A DNA stretch of 64,000 bases from Melioribacteraceae bacterium (GCA_026417375.1 JAOADJ010000013.1:36871-100870); one strand, 5' to 3'; positions 25,213 through 35,123 are shown, counted from the first letter of the stretch. The notes: a model not told the origin generated them from the letters alone. Translations and numbers: made by a program.

Positions 25213-25844
25213 TTTATATTGAAGTAATTCTTGTTTTTTTATTGTTTGCTTCTTTTGGAATATTACATTCCTTTTTGGCTTCATTGAATATCAAAGAAAA
25301 ATTGGTTGTTAAAATTGGAAATAAGATTGCATTCTATCGATTATTCTATAACATATTTTCAGTATTGCTTCTGATATTTATTTATGAAATTTCTCCCAAA
25401 CCAAATCTTGTTATTTACGATTTACAATTTCCTTACGATATAATTACTTTTGCTTTACAGGTTTTATCTTTATTTGGTTTAATTTGGTCAACAAAAGAAA
25501 TAGATTTGAAAGAATTTGCTGGTATATCTCAAATAATAAGATATTATAATAATACATATAACATTGAAGAACTTGATGAAAAACAAAGTTTAAGAATCGA
25601 AGGAGCATTTAAATTTGTACGTCATCCTATTTATTTCTTTTCAATTTTATTTTTGGGATTACGTCCGCAAATGGATTTATTTTATTTAACAATGTTTATC
25701 TCATTTGTAATATATTTTTATGTCGGTTCTTTTTATGAAGAAAAAAAACTTATTAAAATTTTTGGAGAAGATTATTTGAAATATCAAAAATCTGTACCAA
25801 GAATTTTTCCAATAAAATTTAAAAGGAAAAAAAATGAAAATTAG
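25209..25844 (+). CDS. Integral membrane protein of the isoprenylcysteine/NnrU-type methyltransferase superfamily
   Basis: The 211-residue protein has about five hydrophobic helices and a C-terminal half with the SAM-binding pattern of ICMT/PEMT-type membrane methyltransferases: [18 protein letters not shown], then [27 protein letters not shown]. The RHP and the EE/ (L)xxxFGxxYxxYxxxVPRxFP signatures are also found in NnrU and MddA-like proteins. Substrate unknown. It is translationally coupled to rpoN upstream, and its end overlaps hslV by 11 bases. No link to HslVU function is evident; the overlap seems to reflect compact packing. Confidence 0.75.
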   Translation: MIYIEVILVFLLFASFGILHSFLASLNIKEKLVVKIGNKIAFYRLFYNIFSVLLLIFIYEISPKPNLVIYDLQFPYDIITFALQVLSLFGLIWSTKEIDLKEFAGISQIIRYYNNTYNIEELDEKQSLRIEGAFKFVRHPIYFFSILFLGLRPQMDLFYLTMFISFVIYFYVGSFYEEKKLIKIFGEDYLKYQKSVPRIFPIKFKRKKNEN

Positions 25845-26370
25845 ATCAACAACAATCATTGGATTAATTCACAATGGTGAAGCAGCACTTGGCGGAGATG
25901 GTCAGGTTACACTTGGCAACACAGTGATGAAACATAATTCAATGAAAATTAGAAAATTACTTGGTGGTAAAGTTTTAACAGGTTTTGCTGGTTCAACTGC
26001 TGATGCATTTACTTTACTTCAAAGATTCGAAGAAAAATTGGAAGCTTATAGTGGTAATGTTAGTCGCGCAGTTGTAGAATTAGCAAAAGACTGGAGAACA
26101 GATAAATATCTTCGTCGTTTAGAAGCAATGCTTGCAATTATATCTGAAGATAAAGCTTATGTTGTAAGCGGAACAGGTGACGTTATTGAACCTGAAGATA
26201 ATATTGTTGCAATTGGAAGCGGCGGAATGTATGCTTTAGCTGCAGCAAAAATGTTAAAAAAATATAGCAACTTAAAAGCAAAAGAAATTGTTGAAGAAGC
26301 TCTTAAAACAGCTGCAGATATATGTATTTATACAAACGATAAAATTACTGTTGAGGAAATAAAAAAATGA
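25834..26370 (+). CDS. hslV: ATP-dependent protease subunit HslV (ClpQ)
   Basis: The 178-residue peptidase has the N-terminal threonine protease core: [47 protein letters not shown], and [13 protein letters not shown]. The nucleophile should be Thr 6, so a five-residue segment (MKIRS) must be removed; a short pre-segment is also found in some other HslV/ClpQ proteins. It assembles as a double hexamer that degrades unfolded proteins delivered by HslU. Its start lies inside the end of the methyltransferase-like gene with GGAAAAA upstream, and its stop overlaps the hslU ATG (ATGA at 26367-26370). Confidence 0.97.
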   Translation: MKIRSTTIIGLIHNGEAALGGDGQVTLGNTVMKHNSMKIRKLLGGKVLTGFAGSTADAFTLLQRFEEKLEAYSGNVSRAVVELAKDWRTDKYLRRLEAMLAIISEDKAYVVSGTGDVIEPEDNIVAIGSGGMYALAAAKMLKKYSNLKAKEIVEEALKTAADICIYTNDKITVEEIKK

Positions 26371-27743
26371 CAAATGAAACAACAAATGATTTAATGAAAA
26401 ATTTAACACCAACACAAATTGTAAAAGAATTAGATAAATATATCATCGGTCAAAATGATGCAAAACGTGCTGTTGCAATTGCTTTAAGAAACAGATGGCG
26501 TCGTCAGCAAGTTGAAGAAAACATTCGCGAAGAAATAATGCCGAATAATATTATTTTAATTGGTCCAACAGGAGTTGGAAAAACTGAAATCGCTCGTCGT
26601 CTTGCTAAACTATCAGGCGCTCCATTTATAAAAGTTGAAGCTTCAAAATATACCGAAGTTGGTTATGTCGGTCGCGATGTTGAATCAATGATTAGAGATT
26701 TAGCAGAAATTGCTGTTTCAATGGTTCGTTCAGAAAAAACAGCCGAAGTTCAGGAAAAAGCTGAAAGAATGGCTGAAGATAGAATTCTTGACCAATTAAT
26801 TCCTCCTGTTAAAAAACCATTAAGCACCGAAGATGAAAATGGTGAAAGTGAAGAATTGCAAAATGAAAAAACACGTGAATGGATGAGAGAAAAAATTCGT
26901 AAAGGAGAGATGGATGATCGATTAATTGAATTTGATACTACTACACCAGCTTTTGGAATGCAGGTTCTCGGACCAATGGGAATGGATGATATTACAATGA
27001 GTTTACAAGAAATGATGAGTAGCATGGTTCCAAAGAAAAAAAAGAAAAAGAAAACATCAATTCGGGAAGCAAAAAAAATATTAACACAGGAAGAAGCAGA
27101 AAAATTAATTGACATGGAAGCAGTTCAGCGCGAAGCTATTAAAAGAGTTCAGGAAAGTGGTATCGTTTTTATAGATGAAATAGATAAAATTGCAGGAGCA
27201 AAAAGTCAAAACGGTCCCGATGTTTCCCGCGAAGGTGTTCAAAGAGATTTATTGCCAATCGTAGAAGGTTCAACAGTTAATACTAAATATGGACCCGTTA
27301 AAACAGATCATATTTTATTTATTGCTTCCGGTGCTTTTCATGTTTCAAAACCAAGTGATTTAATTCCTGAACTTCAGGGAAGATTTCCTATTCGTGTTGA
27401 ATTGAAAAGTTTAACCGAAGATGATTTTATAAAAATATTAACTATTCCTCAAAATGCACTCTTAAAACAATATTCGGCTCTTCTTGAAGCAGAAAAAGTT
27501 AAAATAAAATTTAAAGATGATGCAATTAAAGAAATTGCTAAAACTGCAGCTTTAGTTAATGAACAAGTTGAAAATATTGGCGCAAGAAGACTTCATACAA
27601 TTTTAACAACTTTGCTTGAAGATATTTTATTTAATGTGCCAGATAATATGCCCGATGCCGAAGTTGAAATTGATGCAAATATGGTAAATAATAAGTTGGA
27701 TAAAATTGTTAAGAACAGAGACTTAAGTAAATACATTCTATAA
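26367..27743 (+). CDS. hslU: HslU ATPase (ClpY)
   Basis: The 458-residue AAA+ unfoldase has [34 protein letters not shown] (given here as a landmark region at residues 13-46), Walker A GPTGVGKT at 66-73, the pore GYVGRD at about 91-96, Walker [12 protein letters not shown] near 265, and the sensor region [10 protein letters not shown]. The I domain (about 110-240) has a run of lysines near residues 217-223. Length is normal. It feeds HslV, directly upstream with overlapping stop and start. Confidence 0.97.
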   Translation: MTNETTNDLMKNLTPTQIVKELDKYIIGQNDAKRAVAIALRNRWRRQQVEENIREEIMPNNIILIGPTGVGKTEIARRLAKLSGAPFIKVEASKYTEVGYVGRDVESMIRDLAEIAVSMVRSEKTAEVQEKAERMAEDRILDQLIPPVKKPLSTEDENGESEELQNEKTREWMREKIRKGEMDDRLIEFDTTTPAFGMQVLGPMGMDDITMSLQEMMSSMVPKKKKKKKTSIREAKKILTQEEAEKLIDMEAVQREAIKRVQESGIVFIDEIDKIAGAKSQNGPDVSREGVQRDLLPIVEGSTVNTKYGPVKTDHILFIASGAFHVSKPSDLIPELQGRFPIRVELKSLTEDDFIKILTIPQNALLKQYSALLEAEKVKIKFKDDAIKEIAKTAALVNEQVENIGARRLHTILTTLLEDILFNVPDNMPDAEVEIDANMVNNKLDKIVKNRDLSKYIL

Positions 27744-27760
27744 TAATTAATTAAGAACAA

Positions 27761-28402
27761 ATGAAAAAAAATATTTTGTTTTTATTCGTGTTATTCTTTT
27801 TTGGTTGCTCAAGCCAAAACCAAATATTGTTGAACTTAGATACAGCAAAAAAATTAGTTCAGAATTATTACGAATCAGGTGAATTTGATAAGGAATGTTC
27901 AACTCCAATTGAAGAAGCAAAAAAAGAATTACAAAAACTAAAATTGAATGAAAAATCTTTAGTAGTATTTGATATTGACGAAACTGCATTATCAAATTAT
28001 AATCATACTAAAGAAATTGGTTTTGGTTATGTATATTCATTATGGGAAGAATGGCTGAAAAAAGCAGATGCAAAAGCAATTCCTGAAGTAAAAAAATTTT
28101 ATGATTGGTTAATCGAAAGAAATATTAAAGTTGCTTTTATTACCGGAAGAAATGAAGAAACATATCAGGCAACTTTAAAAAACCTGAAAGATCAAGGATA
28201 TGTAAAATTTGATACTTTAATTACTCGAAATAGTAGCACAAAAAAAATTCCTGCAGCCGAATGGAAAGCTCAGGAAAGAGAAAAATTAGTAAATAAAGGT
28301 TATGAAATTGTTGCTTGTATTGGTGACCAATGGAGCGATTTGGTTGGAGGAAACACCGGAATAAAAATAAAGCTGCCAAATTATTTATATATAATTGAAT
28401 AA
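27761..28402 (+). CDS. HAD-family acid phosphatase lipoprotein (e(P4)/class B-C type)
   Basis: The 213-residue protein is a lipoprotein (FFFGC, Cys 16) followed by a HAD subfamily IIIB phosphatase: VVFDIDETALSNY with nucleophile Asp 71 and Asp 73, VAFITGRNEETY as motif II, and CIGDQWSDLVGG as motif IV. It would remove phosphate from nucleotides or other esters at the periplasmic side of a membrane, as in e(P4) 5'-nucleotidase. It starts 17 bases after hslU and its stop overlaps the next ATG (TAATG), so it leads a small coupled group. Confidence 0.88.
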   Translation: MKKNILFLFVLFFFGCSSQNQILLNLDTAKKLVQNYYESGEFDKECSTPIEEAKKELQKLKLNEKSLVVFDIDETALSNYNHTKEIGFGYVYSLWEEWLKKADAKAIPEVKKFYDWLIERNIKVAFITGRNEETYQATLKNLKDQGYVKFDTLITRNSSTKKIPAAEWKAQEREKLVNKGYEIVACIGDQWSDLVGGNTGIKIKLPNYLYIIE

Positions 28403-28587
28403 TGAGTTCATTTACCTGCACACATTTCGACCAAAAAGAAAATTGTATTTTGTTGAAAACAAAATGTTTACCTGGTAGAAAAGGTTGCATACTAAAAGGT
28501 AAAGTTGAATTTTTTATTCCAATTGAAAAAAGAATTGAAAAAGAAAAAGAAGATCCATTCAAAGATTACAGAAGAAAAAAGAAATGA
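28402..28587 (+). CDS. Small four-cysteine basic protein, unknown function
   Basis: I do not recognise a family. The 61-residue protein has four cysteines (about residues 6, 15, 22 and 29) in the pattern C-x8-C-x6-C-x6-C, including the segment KCLPGRKGCILKGKV, which could form a zinc or iron site, and a lysine/arginine-rich C-terminal tail ending RRKKK that could bind nucleic acid. It is translationally coupled on both sides: its ATG overlaps the phosphatase stop (TAATG) and its stop overlaps the cupin ATG (ATGA at 28584-28587). This tight packing and the lack of other ORFs supports it being real. Confidence 0.6.
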   Translation: MSSFTCTHFDQKENCILLKTKCLPGRKGCILKGKVEFFIPIEKRIEKEKEDPFKDYRRKKK

Positions 28588-29045
28588 AAATACTTTTTCT
28601 TAGGACTAAAATATTATTTGTAATCACTTTAATATGTTCTCAATATAATTTTTCGCAAACAAAAATCTTTATTCCGCAAATAACTTTTCCAGATGAAATA
28701 AAATGGAATTCATCTGATAATAAAAATTATTCAATTGAAACATTTAATTTACTTGGTAATCCAAACGAAAATGACTTTTATGTGCAGATGGTAAAAATTC
28801 CTGCAAATACAAAATTGCTTCCACATTTTCATCCTGATAACAGAACAGTTTATGTAATTGATGGAGAGTTTTTTTATTGTTACGAAAAAAAATATGATGA
28901 AGCTAAAGCAAAGAAAATTATTAAAGGAAGTTTTTTTACAGAGCCATCAAATCAACCACATTTTGCATTTACAAAAGAAAGCCATGTAATTTTATATGTA
29001 ACAGGATTTGGTCCTTCAAAAACGACTTTCATCGATAACGAATAA
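28584..29045 (+). CDS. Secreted cupin-domain protein
   Basis: The 153-residue protein has a signal peptide (about residues 1-25, ending NFSQ) and one cupin barrel with the first metal motif in LLPHFHPDNRTVYVIDGEF (His-x-His and later Glu) and the second in SNQPHFAFTKES. Metal-binding cupins have many functions; the substrate is unknown. Location should be periplasmic. It overlaps the preceding small gene by 4 bases and is followed 28 bases later by rubrerythrin with TGAGG before its start. Confidence 0.85.
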   Translation: MKILFLRTKILFVITLICSQYNFSQTKIFIPQITFPDEIKWNSSDNKNYSIETFNLLGNPNENDFYVQMVKIPANTKLLPHFHPDNRTVYVIDGEFFYCYEKKYDEAKAKKIIKGSFFTEPSNQPHFAFTKESHVILYVTGFGPSKTTFIDNE

Positions 29046-29073
29046 ATAATAATCACTAATTATTGAGGTAGAA

Positions 29074-29571
29074 ATGAAAACAAAAGAAAATTTAAAAGAA
29101 GCATTTGCCGGTGAAAGTCAGGCAAATCAAAAATATCGTGCATTTGCAAAAAAAGCTGAGAAAGAAGGATTTCCTAATATTGCTAAACTATTTGCAACAA
29201 CTGCAGAAGCTGAAAGAATTCATGCGGAAGGACATTTAGCTTCACTTGAAGGAATTGGTTCAACATTAGAAAATTTAAAAACTGCTATTGATGGTGAAAC
29301 ATACGAATATGAAAAAATGTATCCACCAATGCACGAAGAAGCAATTGAAGAAAATCATAAAGCAGAAAGAATGTTTAAATATGCACTAGATGCCGAAAAA
29401 GTTCATGCAGAACTTTATAAACGTGCACTTGAAGCTGTTCAACAAGGAAAAGATTTAGATATTAGCGACTTTTATCTTTGTCCGGTTTGTGGTCATATTG
29501 AATTTGGTGAGCCACAGGATAAATGCCCGATTTGTGGTGCTTTACCAAATAAGTATGTTAAGATTGTATAA
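29074..29571 (+). CDS. Rubrerythrin
   Basis: The 165-residue protein has an N-terminal ferritin-like di-iron domain (residues 1-130) with the EAFAGESQAN opening, paired ExxH elements (AEAERIHAEGH and AEKVHAELY), and a C-terminal rubredoxin-like domain with Cys 136, 139, 151 and 154 (CPVCGH, CPICG). Rubrerythrins reduce hydrogen peroxide with electrons from rubredoxin or ferredoxin, typical of anaerobes and microaerophiles. RBS is TGAGGTAG before the ATG. A bidirectional terminator follows at 29589-29620. It may have its own promoter after the cupin gene. Confidence 0.95.
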   Translation: MKTKENLKEAFAGESQANQKYRAFAKKAEKEGFPNIAKLFATTAEAERIHAEGHLASLEGIGSTLENLKTAIDGETYEYEKMYPPMHEEAIEENHKAERMFKYALDAEKVHAELYKRALEAVQQGKDLDISDFYLCPVCGHIEFGEPQDKCPICGALPNKYVKIV

Positions 29572-29588
29572 ATAAATTAATTGAAAAT

Positions 29589-29620
29589 GTCACCCTTTAA
29601 ATAAATAAAGGGTGACTTTT
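29589..29620. terminator. Bidirectional terminator between rubrerythrin and PHP genes
   Basis: GTCACCCTTT (29589-29598) pairs exactly with AAAGGGTGAC (29607-29616). TTTT follows on the plus strand and ATTTTCAATT on the minus strand, so it can end both convergent genes. Confidence 0.85.
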
Positions 29621-29626
29621 CATTTC

Positions 29627-30766
29627 CTATCTTAATTTTGGTTCTATTTCAATTTCAAATGGAAAACTGATTATTAAATTTTTGTCTGGTTCTGTTAACA
29701 TATTTTTAACTAAATATTTCACTTCAATTTTATCTTTAATCTTTAAATCATCTTTTGTTGTTCTTATTTGAAGATTCAAAATTTTGTTTGGTAATATTTT
29801 TATTTCTTTTGGAAATTGAATATTGGGAATATCAGTAATTAATTTTAAATCAAATTCAACATCAGAATTATTTGTTATTTGAAAATTTTTAGTCTCTCTA
29901 CCGATAGCATTAATTGATTTTTTATTTATAGAAATTGAAGAATCAAACAATGCTTTTAAAAATTTTTCACTTCCAATCAATTGATGATTATACCAAATAA
30001 CAGTTCTTCTATTTAATAGAGCTTCTTTAATTGATTCTTCTCTTGAATCTTTTGCAAAAACAAGTGTAATTGGTCTGTGAGCAACATTTTCAGCAGCCCA
30101 TTCAAAATAAAGTGGTCCATGAACATCCGAATTACCTAATACAGCTAATTTTTTATCAATGCACCATTGGTGAGTTTCTTTTGAATAAACATTTGCATTA
30201 TAAACTTCAAGACCAAATAGAATTCCGGTTTGTAAAAGCCAATCATGTTCTTTATACCATTTTGCAATTCCATCTGGTTGTTGAGAAATCCATGAAGGAT
30301 GATTCCAGAAAATAATTCCACCCTGTTTTTTAACTTCTTCAACAACTGCTTTCCAATCATCTTTTATTAATTCATTTCCATCTTTAATAAAAATTGCATT
30401 CAAATGTCCGGGAGGCATTTTGCGTGTAATTTCGGCTCCTTTAATTAATGTTAAACCTAATTCATCAGCAAAATTTTTGGCAATATTATAAGCAGCATTA
30501 AAATTTGATGGAATATAATCTTTATGCGGTTGATATTCTAAATGATCAGTAAATGCAATTGCATCTAAACCATCTCTCCAGGCTTCTTCAACACGATATG
30601 TAGGCCAAACATCACCATCTGAAAAAACTGTGTGCATATGAAAATCGCACTTTAATGTTTTATAACCTAAAATATTTGGAATATTAATTTTGTTACGAAA
30701 CTGAGGTTGAGCAATAAGTGTTGAAATTATTAATAAATTGAAAAACAATAATTTTTTTAATTTCAT
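29627..30766 (-). CDS. Secreted PHP-domain metal-dependent phosphoesterase
   Basis: The start is set at ATG 30766, which gives a signal peptide (MKLKKLLFFNLLIISTLIAQ) and has GGAGA correctly upstream; a longer frame to 30841 lacks such support. The 379-residue protein has a PHP domain with the metal ligands in CDFHMHTVFSDG (His 43, His 45) and AFTDHLEY (Asp 74, His 75), plus FWNHPSW and GNSDVH further on, and a beta-rich C-terminus (about 290-379). The layout matches periplasmic PHP phosphoesterases often annotated as Sb-PDE-like phosphodiesterases. The substrate is unknown. Confidence 0.87.
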   Translation of the reverse strand: MKLKKLLFFNLLIISTLIAQPQFRNKINIPNILGYKTLKCDFHMHTVFSDGDVWPTYRVEEAWRDGLDAIAFTDHLEYQPHKDYIPSNFNAAYNIAKNFADELGLTLIKGAEITRKMPPGHLNAIFIKDGNELIKDDWKAVVEEVKKQGGIIFWNHPSWISQQPDGIAKWYKEHDWLLQTGILFGLEVYNANVYSKETHQWCIDKKLAVLGNSDVHGPLYFEWAAENVAHRPITLVFAKDSREESIKEALLNRRTVIWYNHQLIGSEKFLKALFDSSISINKKSINAIGRETKNFQITNNSDVEFDLKLITDIPNIQFPKEIKILPNKILNLQIRTTKDDLKIKDKIEVKYLVKNMLTEPDKNLIISFPFEIEIEPKLR

Positions 30767-30858
30767 TTTATCTCCAAATGTGTAATTGAAAAATAAAATT
30801 GAAAATCCTTTCAGCAAAATTAATATTTTGTTAAAAAGCATTAGCCTTTAAGTTTTTT

Positions 30859-30866
30859 TATATTTG
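30859..30866 (+). promoter_or_regulatory. Putative -7 element before valS
   Basis: TATATTTG fits TAnnTTTG and ends 20 bases before the ATG at 30887, the same distance as at 23144. No properly spaced upstream box is seen. Confidence 0.35.
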
Positions 30867-30886
30867 CGGGCAATTATTTAATAAAT

Positions 30887-33520
30887 ATGAGTTTAGAAAT
30901 GCATCCAAAAAATTTAGCAGATATTCCGAAAGCATATAATCCTAAAGAAGCTGAAAGTAAATGGTATAACTATTGGGAAAGTCATAATCTTTATCATTCG
31001 GAAGTAGATGAGAACAAAATTCCTTACACTATTGTAATTCCGCCTCCAAACATTACCGGAATATTACATATTGGACATATTCTTAATAATACACTTCAGG
31101 ATATTTATATTCGTTACAAAAGAATGATGGGTTTTAATGCATGTTGGGTTCCGGGGATTGATCATGCCTCAATTGCAACAGAAGCAAAAGTTGTTGCTTT
31201 ATTAAAAGAAAATCATATAACTAAAGATAAAATTTCACGTGATGAATTTTTAAAACACTGTTATGATTGGAAAGAAAAATATGGTGGGATAATATTTCAA
31301 CAATTGAGAAAACTTGGTGTTAGTTGTGATTGGCAACGTGAACGTTTTACAATGGATGACCATTACTACAAAAAAGTAATTGAAGCATTTGTAAAACTTT
31401 ATAAAGAGGGTTTTATATATCGTGGTTATAGAATGGTTAATTGGGACCCGGCTTCAAAGTCTGCAATTAGTGATGAAGAAGTATTTTACAAAGAAGTTCA
31501 GGGTAAACTTTGGTATTTCAAATATCCTGTAAAAGGTACTAATGAATTTGTAATTGTTGCTACAACAAGACCTGAAACAATGTTAGGTGATACAGGTGTT
31601 GCAGTAAATCCAGAAGATGAACGTTATAAACATTTAATTGGTAAAACTATTTTACTGCCAATTGTCGGAAGAGAAATTCCATTATTTGCAGATGAATATG
31701 TTGATAAAAATTTTGGAACAGGTGCAGTAAAAGTAACACCAGCTCACGATGTTAATGATTATGAAATGGCGTTACGGCATAATTTAGAAATGATAAACAT
31801 TTTCAATGAAGATGCAACAACTAATGGAAATGTTCCTCAGGAATTCCAAAATTTTGATAGATATGAAGTTCGTCAGAAAGTTGTTGAAAGAATGAAAGAA
31901 CTTGGATTTTTACACAAGGTTGAAGACTATACAAATAAAGTTGGATACTCGCAACGGGGCAACGTTCCAATCGAACCATATCTTTCTGAACAATGGTTTA
32001 TGAAAATGGATGAATTAGTAAAACCTGCTTTACAAGTTGTTAAAGAAGGTAAAATTAAATTTCATCCTGAACATTGGGTTAAAACTTATGAACACTGGAT
32101 GACTAATATTCGTGATTGGTGTATTTCACGTCAATTGTGGTGGGGACATAGAATTCCGGTTTGGTATCACAAAAAAACAAATGAAATTTATTGCGAAGTT
32201 GATCCACCACAAGATATTGAAAATTGGTATCAGGATGATGATGTGCTTGACACTTGGGCATCAAGTTGGCTTTGGGCACAAGATGTTTTTACAAATGAGA
32301 AAGATCAAAAATACTATTATCCAACAGATCTTTTAGTTACAGCACCGGATATTATTTTCTTTTGGGTTGCCAGAATGATTATTGCCGGAATGCATTTTAT
32401 GAATGAAATTCCTTTCAAAGATGTTTATTTCACTTCACTTGTTCGTGATGAAAAGGGAAGAAAAATGAGTAAATCACTTGGTAACTCTCCGGATCCTCTT
32501 GATTTAATTGAAGAATATGGAGCTGACGCACTTCGATTTACTATGACTTACATTGCTCCGCTTGGTCAGGATGTTTTATTTAGCAACGAGATGGTTGAAA
32601 TTGGTAGAAACTTTGCAAATAAAATGTGGAACGCCGGAAGATTTTTATTAATGAATGCTCAAAACATTAAAATTGATCCTTTCTTAGCCAATAAACATAT
32701 TGACTTTACAGACAAATGGATTATTTCAAGATTTAATAAAACAATTAAAGAAGTTAATGATGCGCTTGATCGTTTTGAAGTTAATGCTGCATCTAAAATT
32801 ATTTATAGTTATGTGTGGAATGATTTCTGTGATTGGTATATAGAGCTTTCTAAAACCAGATTATACCAAGGGACTGATGAAGTTAAATCTGCAGTTCTAA
32901 CAAGAGCAATTTCACTTTACGAAGATATGTTAAAACTTGTGCATCCATTTATGCCATTTATTACAGAAGAAATTTGGCAACTACTTGATGAAAGAAAAGA
33001 TGGCGAAAGTATTTCTATTTCAGATTATCCTAAATTTGATAAAAATAAAATTGATGAAAAAGCCGAACAAGAAATATCTTTTGTTCAAGATGTAGTAACT
33101 GCAATCAGAAACATCCGTGGCGAAATGAATATTCCACCTTCTAAATCAATAAATGTATTTTTAAAGAGTTCCCAAATTACCATTGCACAGGAAAGATATA
33201 TTAAATCACTTGTAAAAATTGATGATTTTGTAGTTGATGAAAATTTAGATAAACCAAAAGCAAGTGCTTCTGCAGTTGTTAAGGGTTGTGATATTTTTGT
33301 TCCATTAGAAGGATTGATTGATATAAATGTTGAACGTCAAAGAATTGAAAAAGAAATTACAAGAATTCTTAATAGCTACAATGGTGTTCGTAAAAAACTT
33401 GAAAATGAAAATTTTGTTTCCAAAGCACCTGTTGAAGTGATTGAAAGAGAAAAACAAAAGATGAATGATTGGCAAAAAGCATTAGAAAAATTGCAATCAA
33501 TCTTAGAAGATCTTAATTAA
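30887..33520 (+). CDS. valS: Valyl-tRNA synthetase
   Basis: The 877-residue class I synthetase has the HIGH motif at 61-64 within PPPNITGILHIGH, the CP1 editing domain (TTRPETMLGDTGVAV, VTPAHDVNDYE), the valine-specific core (RDWCISRQLWWGHRIPVWY), KMSKS at 526-530, an anticodon-binding domain and a C-terminal coiled coil (about 805-877). It charges tRNA-Val. Length and order are normal. It is a single gene with a short leader; no T-box is seen. Confidence 0.97.
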   Translation: MSLEMHPKNLADIPKAYNPKEAESKWYNYWESHNLYHSEVDENKIPYTIVIPPPNITGILHIGHILNNTLQDIYIRYKRMMGFNACWVPGIDHASIATEAKVVALLKENHITKDKISRDEFLKHCYDWKEKYGGIIFQQLRKLGVSCDWQRERFTMDDHYYKKVIEAFVKLYKEGFIYRGYRMVNWDPASKSAISDEEVFYKEVQGKLWYFKYPVKGTNEFVIVATTRPETMLGDTGVAVNPEDERYKHLIGKTILLPIVGREIPLFADEYVDKNFGTGAVKVTPAHDVNDYEMALRHNLEMINIFNEDATTNGNVPQEFQNFDRYEVRQKVVERMKELGFLHKVEDYTNKVGYSQRGNVPIEPYLSEQWFMKMDELVKPALQVVKEGKIKFHPEHWVKTYEHWMTNIRDWCISRQLWWGHRIPVWYHKKTNEIYCEVDPPQDIENWYQDDDVLDTWASSWLWAQDVFTNEKDQKYYYPTDLLVTAPDIIFFWVARMIIAGMHFMNEIPFKDVYFTSLVRDEKGRKMSKSLGNSPDPLDLIEEYGADALRFTMTYIAPLGQDVLFSNEMVEIGRNFANKMWNAGRFLLMNAQNIKIDPFLANKHIDFTDKWIISRFNKTIKEVNDALDRFEVNAASKIIYSYVWNDFCDWYIELSKTRLYQGTDEVKSAVLTRAISLYEDMLKLVHPFMPFITEEIWQLLDERKDGESISISDYPKFDKNKIDEKAEQEISFVQDVVTAIRNIRGEMNIPPSKSINVFLKSSQITIAQERYIKSLVKIDDFVVDENLDKPKASASAVVKGCDIFVPLEGLIDINVERQRIEKEITRILNSYNGVRKKLENENFVSKAPVEVIEREKQKMNDWQKALEKLQSILEDLN

Positions 33521-33556
33521 TATATAAATCATCTTCTTATTGTAAATATTTTTTAC

Positions 33557-34690
33557 ATGAAAAAATTAATATTTATTATTCTTTTTGTTGTATCATCATC
33601 TTTTTCTCAATTAAAATATGATACATTATATTCATCTGTTGTTTCTGATGGAATTAAGTTTAATAAGTTAAAAGAATCAATAGTTCCATGGTCAGTAAAT
33701 GTTTTGGAAGTTGACATTTCTAATCCAAACATAAGAATTGAAACAGCAAAGGCAAATGATAGATTAATTGGAAATGAAACAACTTCTTCAATGGCAAAAA
33801 GAAGAAGTACTCCTAATGAAAAAGTTATTGCGGCTATTAATGGCGATTTTTACTATAAAGGTGGATTGCCAACAAATCTTCAAATAAAAAATGGACAAAT
33901 TCTAACAACGCCAATCAACAGAACAATTCTTGCTTTTGATTATCAAAACAAACCAATAATTGATGTTGTTAAGTATGAAGGAAAAATAATAACAAATAAA
34001 AATAAATTTGAAATTAATGGTATAAATATTACAAGAGATTATAAAAAAATTATTTTATACAATAAGTATTATGGAGATTCAACATCAACAAGTTCACACG
34101 GGTTTGAAATTTTAGTTCAAAGAATAAATAATTGGATGGTCAACGATACTGTTAAATGTGTTGTTAAAAAAATTCAGGTTGGACTTGGAAATTTTAAAAT
34201 TCCAGACACAACTTTTGCAGTTATTTCTTCGGGTGATGTTAAAAATGATTTAATTAAACATGTTAAATTAAACGACACAATAAAAATTTTTAATTCAATA
34301 AAACCTGCAAAATCAAAAATAAAAGAAGCAATTGGTGGGTTAATTCAATTAGTTAAAGATGGTAAAAATTATGTTGATAAAAGTTTTGTTGAACACAAAA
34401 AACCATCTTTTACTTATGTGCGACATCCAAGAACAGCAGTAGGGTTTTCAAAAGATTCAACCAAAATATTTTTTGTTGTTGTTGACGGAAGACAATCAAC
34501 AAGTGCAGGAATGACTTTACCAGAACTTGCTGAATTAATGCTTAATGTTGGTTCATACAATGCTATAAATTTAGATGGTGGGGGATCATCAACAATTTAT
34601 GTAGATGGTGAAATAAAAAATAATCCTTCTGATGGTATTGAAAGAGCAGTTTCTAATTCTATTTTAATAATTGAAAAGAAAAAATTTTAA
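33557..34690 (+). CDS. Secreted phosphodiester glycosidase (NAGPA-like) domain protein
   Basis: The 377-residue protein has a signal peptide (to about residue 18, SSSFSQ) and the NAGPA-like fold: AAINGDFYYKGGLPTNLQIK, AIGGLIQLVKDG, RHPRTAVGFSKD, FVVVDGRQSTSAGMTLPELA and AINLDGGGSSTIYV. The family includes the enzyme that uncovers mannose-6-phosphate by removing GlcNAc in animals and bacterial wall-associated homologues. The bacterial substrate is unknown, probably an exopolysaccharide or teichoic-type sugar phosphate. It is followed by a terminator shared with the convergent ferredoxin gene. Confidence 0.9.
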   Translation: MKKLIFIILFVVSSSFSQLKYDTLYSSVVSDGIKFNKLKESIVPWSVNVLEVDISNPNIRIETAKANDRLIGNETTSSMAKRRSTPNEKVIAAINGDFYYKGGLPTNLQIKNGQILTTPINRTILAFDYQNKPIIDVVKYEGKIITNKNKFEINGINITRDYKKIILYNKYYGDSTSTSSHGFEILVQRINNWMVNDTVKCVVKKIQVGLGNFKIPDTTFAVISSGDVKNDLIKHVKLNDTIKIFNSIKPAKSKIKEAIGGLIQLVKDGKNYVDKSFVEHKKPSFTYVRHPRTAVGFSKDSTKIFFVVVDGRQSTSAGMTLPELAELMLNVGSYNAINLDGGGSSTIYVDGEIKNNPSDGIERAVSNSILIIEKKKF

Positions 34691-34693
34691 AAC

Positions 34694-34728
34694 AAAAAAG
34701 GCTGCCAAAAAATTGACAGCCTTTTTTT
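34694..34728. terminator. Bidirectional terminator between the glycosidase-like and ferredoxin genes
   Basis: AAGGCTG and CAGCCTT form the stem, with one mismatch and then CAA/TTG pairing further in. A-run before and T-run after make it active in both directions. Confidence 0.85.
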
Positions 34729-34741
34729 GAAACATATTATT

Positions 34742-35041
34742 TTATCTTCCAACCTGATCTAAGTGTTCTTTTTTTGCCATAAGTTGTTCTTTTGTTTCAA
34801 CTCTGTTTGGATCTGGAACAATTGCTTCAGTTGGACATGCTGGAATGCATTGTGGTTCATCATAAAATCCCACACATTCAGTACATTTATCAGGAACTAT
34901 GTAAGTATGTTCTTCATTCAAAGCAGCAAATTCTTGACCGCCTAGAATGTATGGTGCACCAGGGCTATAGATTGCAATATTTGGACATTCAGCTTCGCAA
35001 GCATTGCAAGAAATGCATTCATCAGTAATCATAATTGCCAT
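34742..35041 (-). CDS. 2[4Fe-4S] ferredoxin (YfhL-type)
   Basis: The 99-residue protein carries two cluster motifs: CISCNACEAECP near the N-terminus and CTECVGFYDEPQCIPACP in the middle. The extended spacing in the second motif (C-x2-C-x8-C-x3-C) is that of YfhL/Allochromatium-type ferredoxins. It transfers electrons at low potential in the cytoplasm. A charged tail (residues 75-99) follows. It is monocistronic, with CGGAGGAT before the ATG at 35041, and is followed by the shared terminator. Its partner is not evident. Confidence 0.95.
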   Translation of the reverse strand: MAIMITDECISCNACEAECPNIAIYSPGAPYILGGQEFAALNEEHTYIVPDKCTECVGFYDEPQCIPACPTEAIVPDPNRVETKEQLMAKKEHLDQVGR

Positions 35042-35123
35042 ATAAAATCCTCCGTAATTATAAATTTTATTTTCGGTTGTAAAAATAATAATATTCCGAC
35101 AAATACAACCTATTTAATTAAAA

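Noticed and set aside
26970..27060. Lysine run in HslU as a possible frameshift or repeat artefact
   Set aside because: The frame continues through the run into normal HslU sequence; the run is in the variable I domain.
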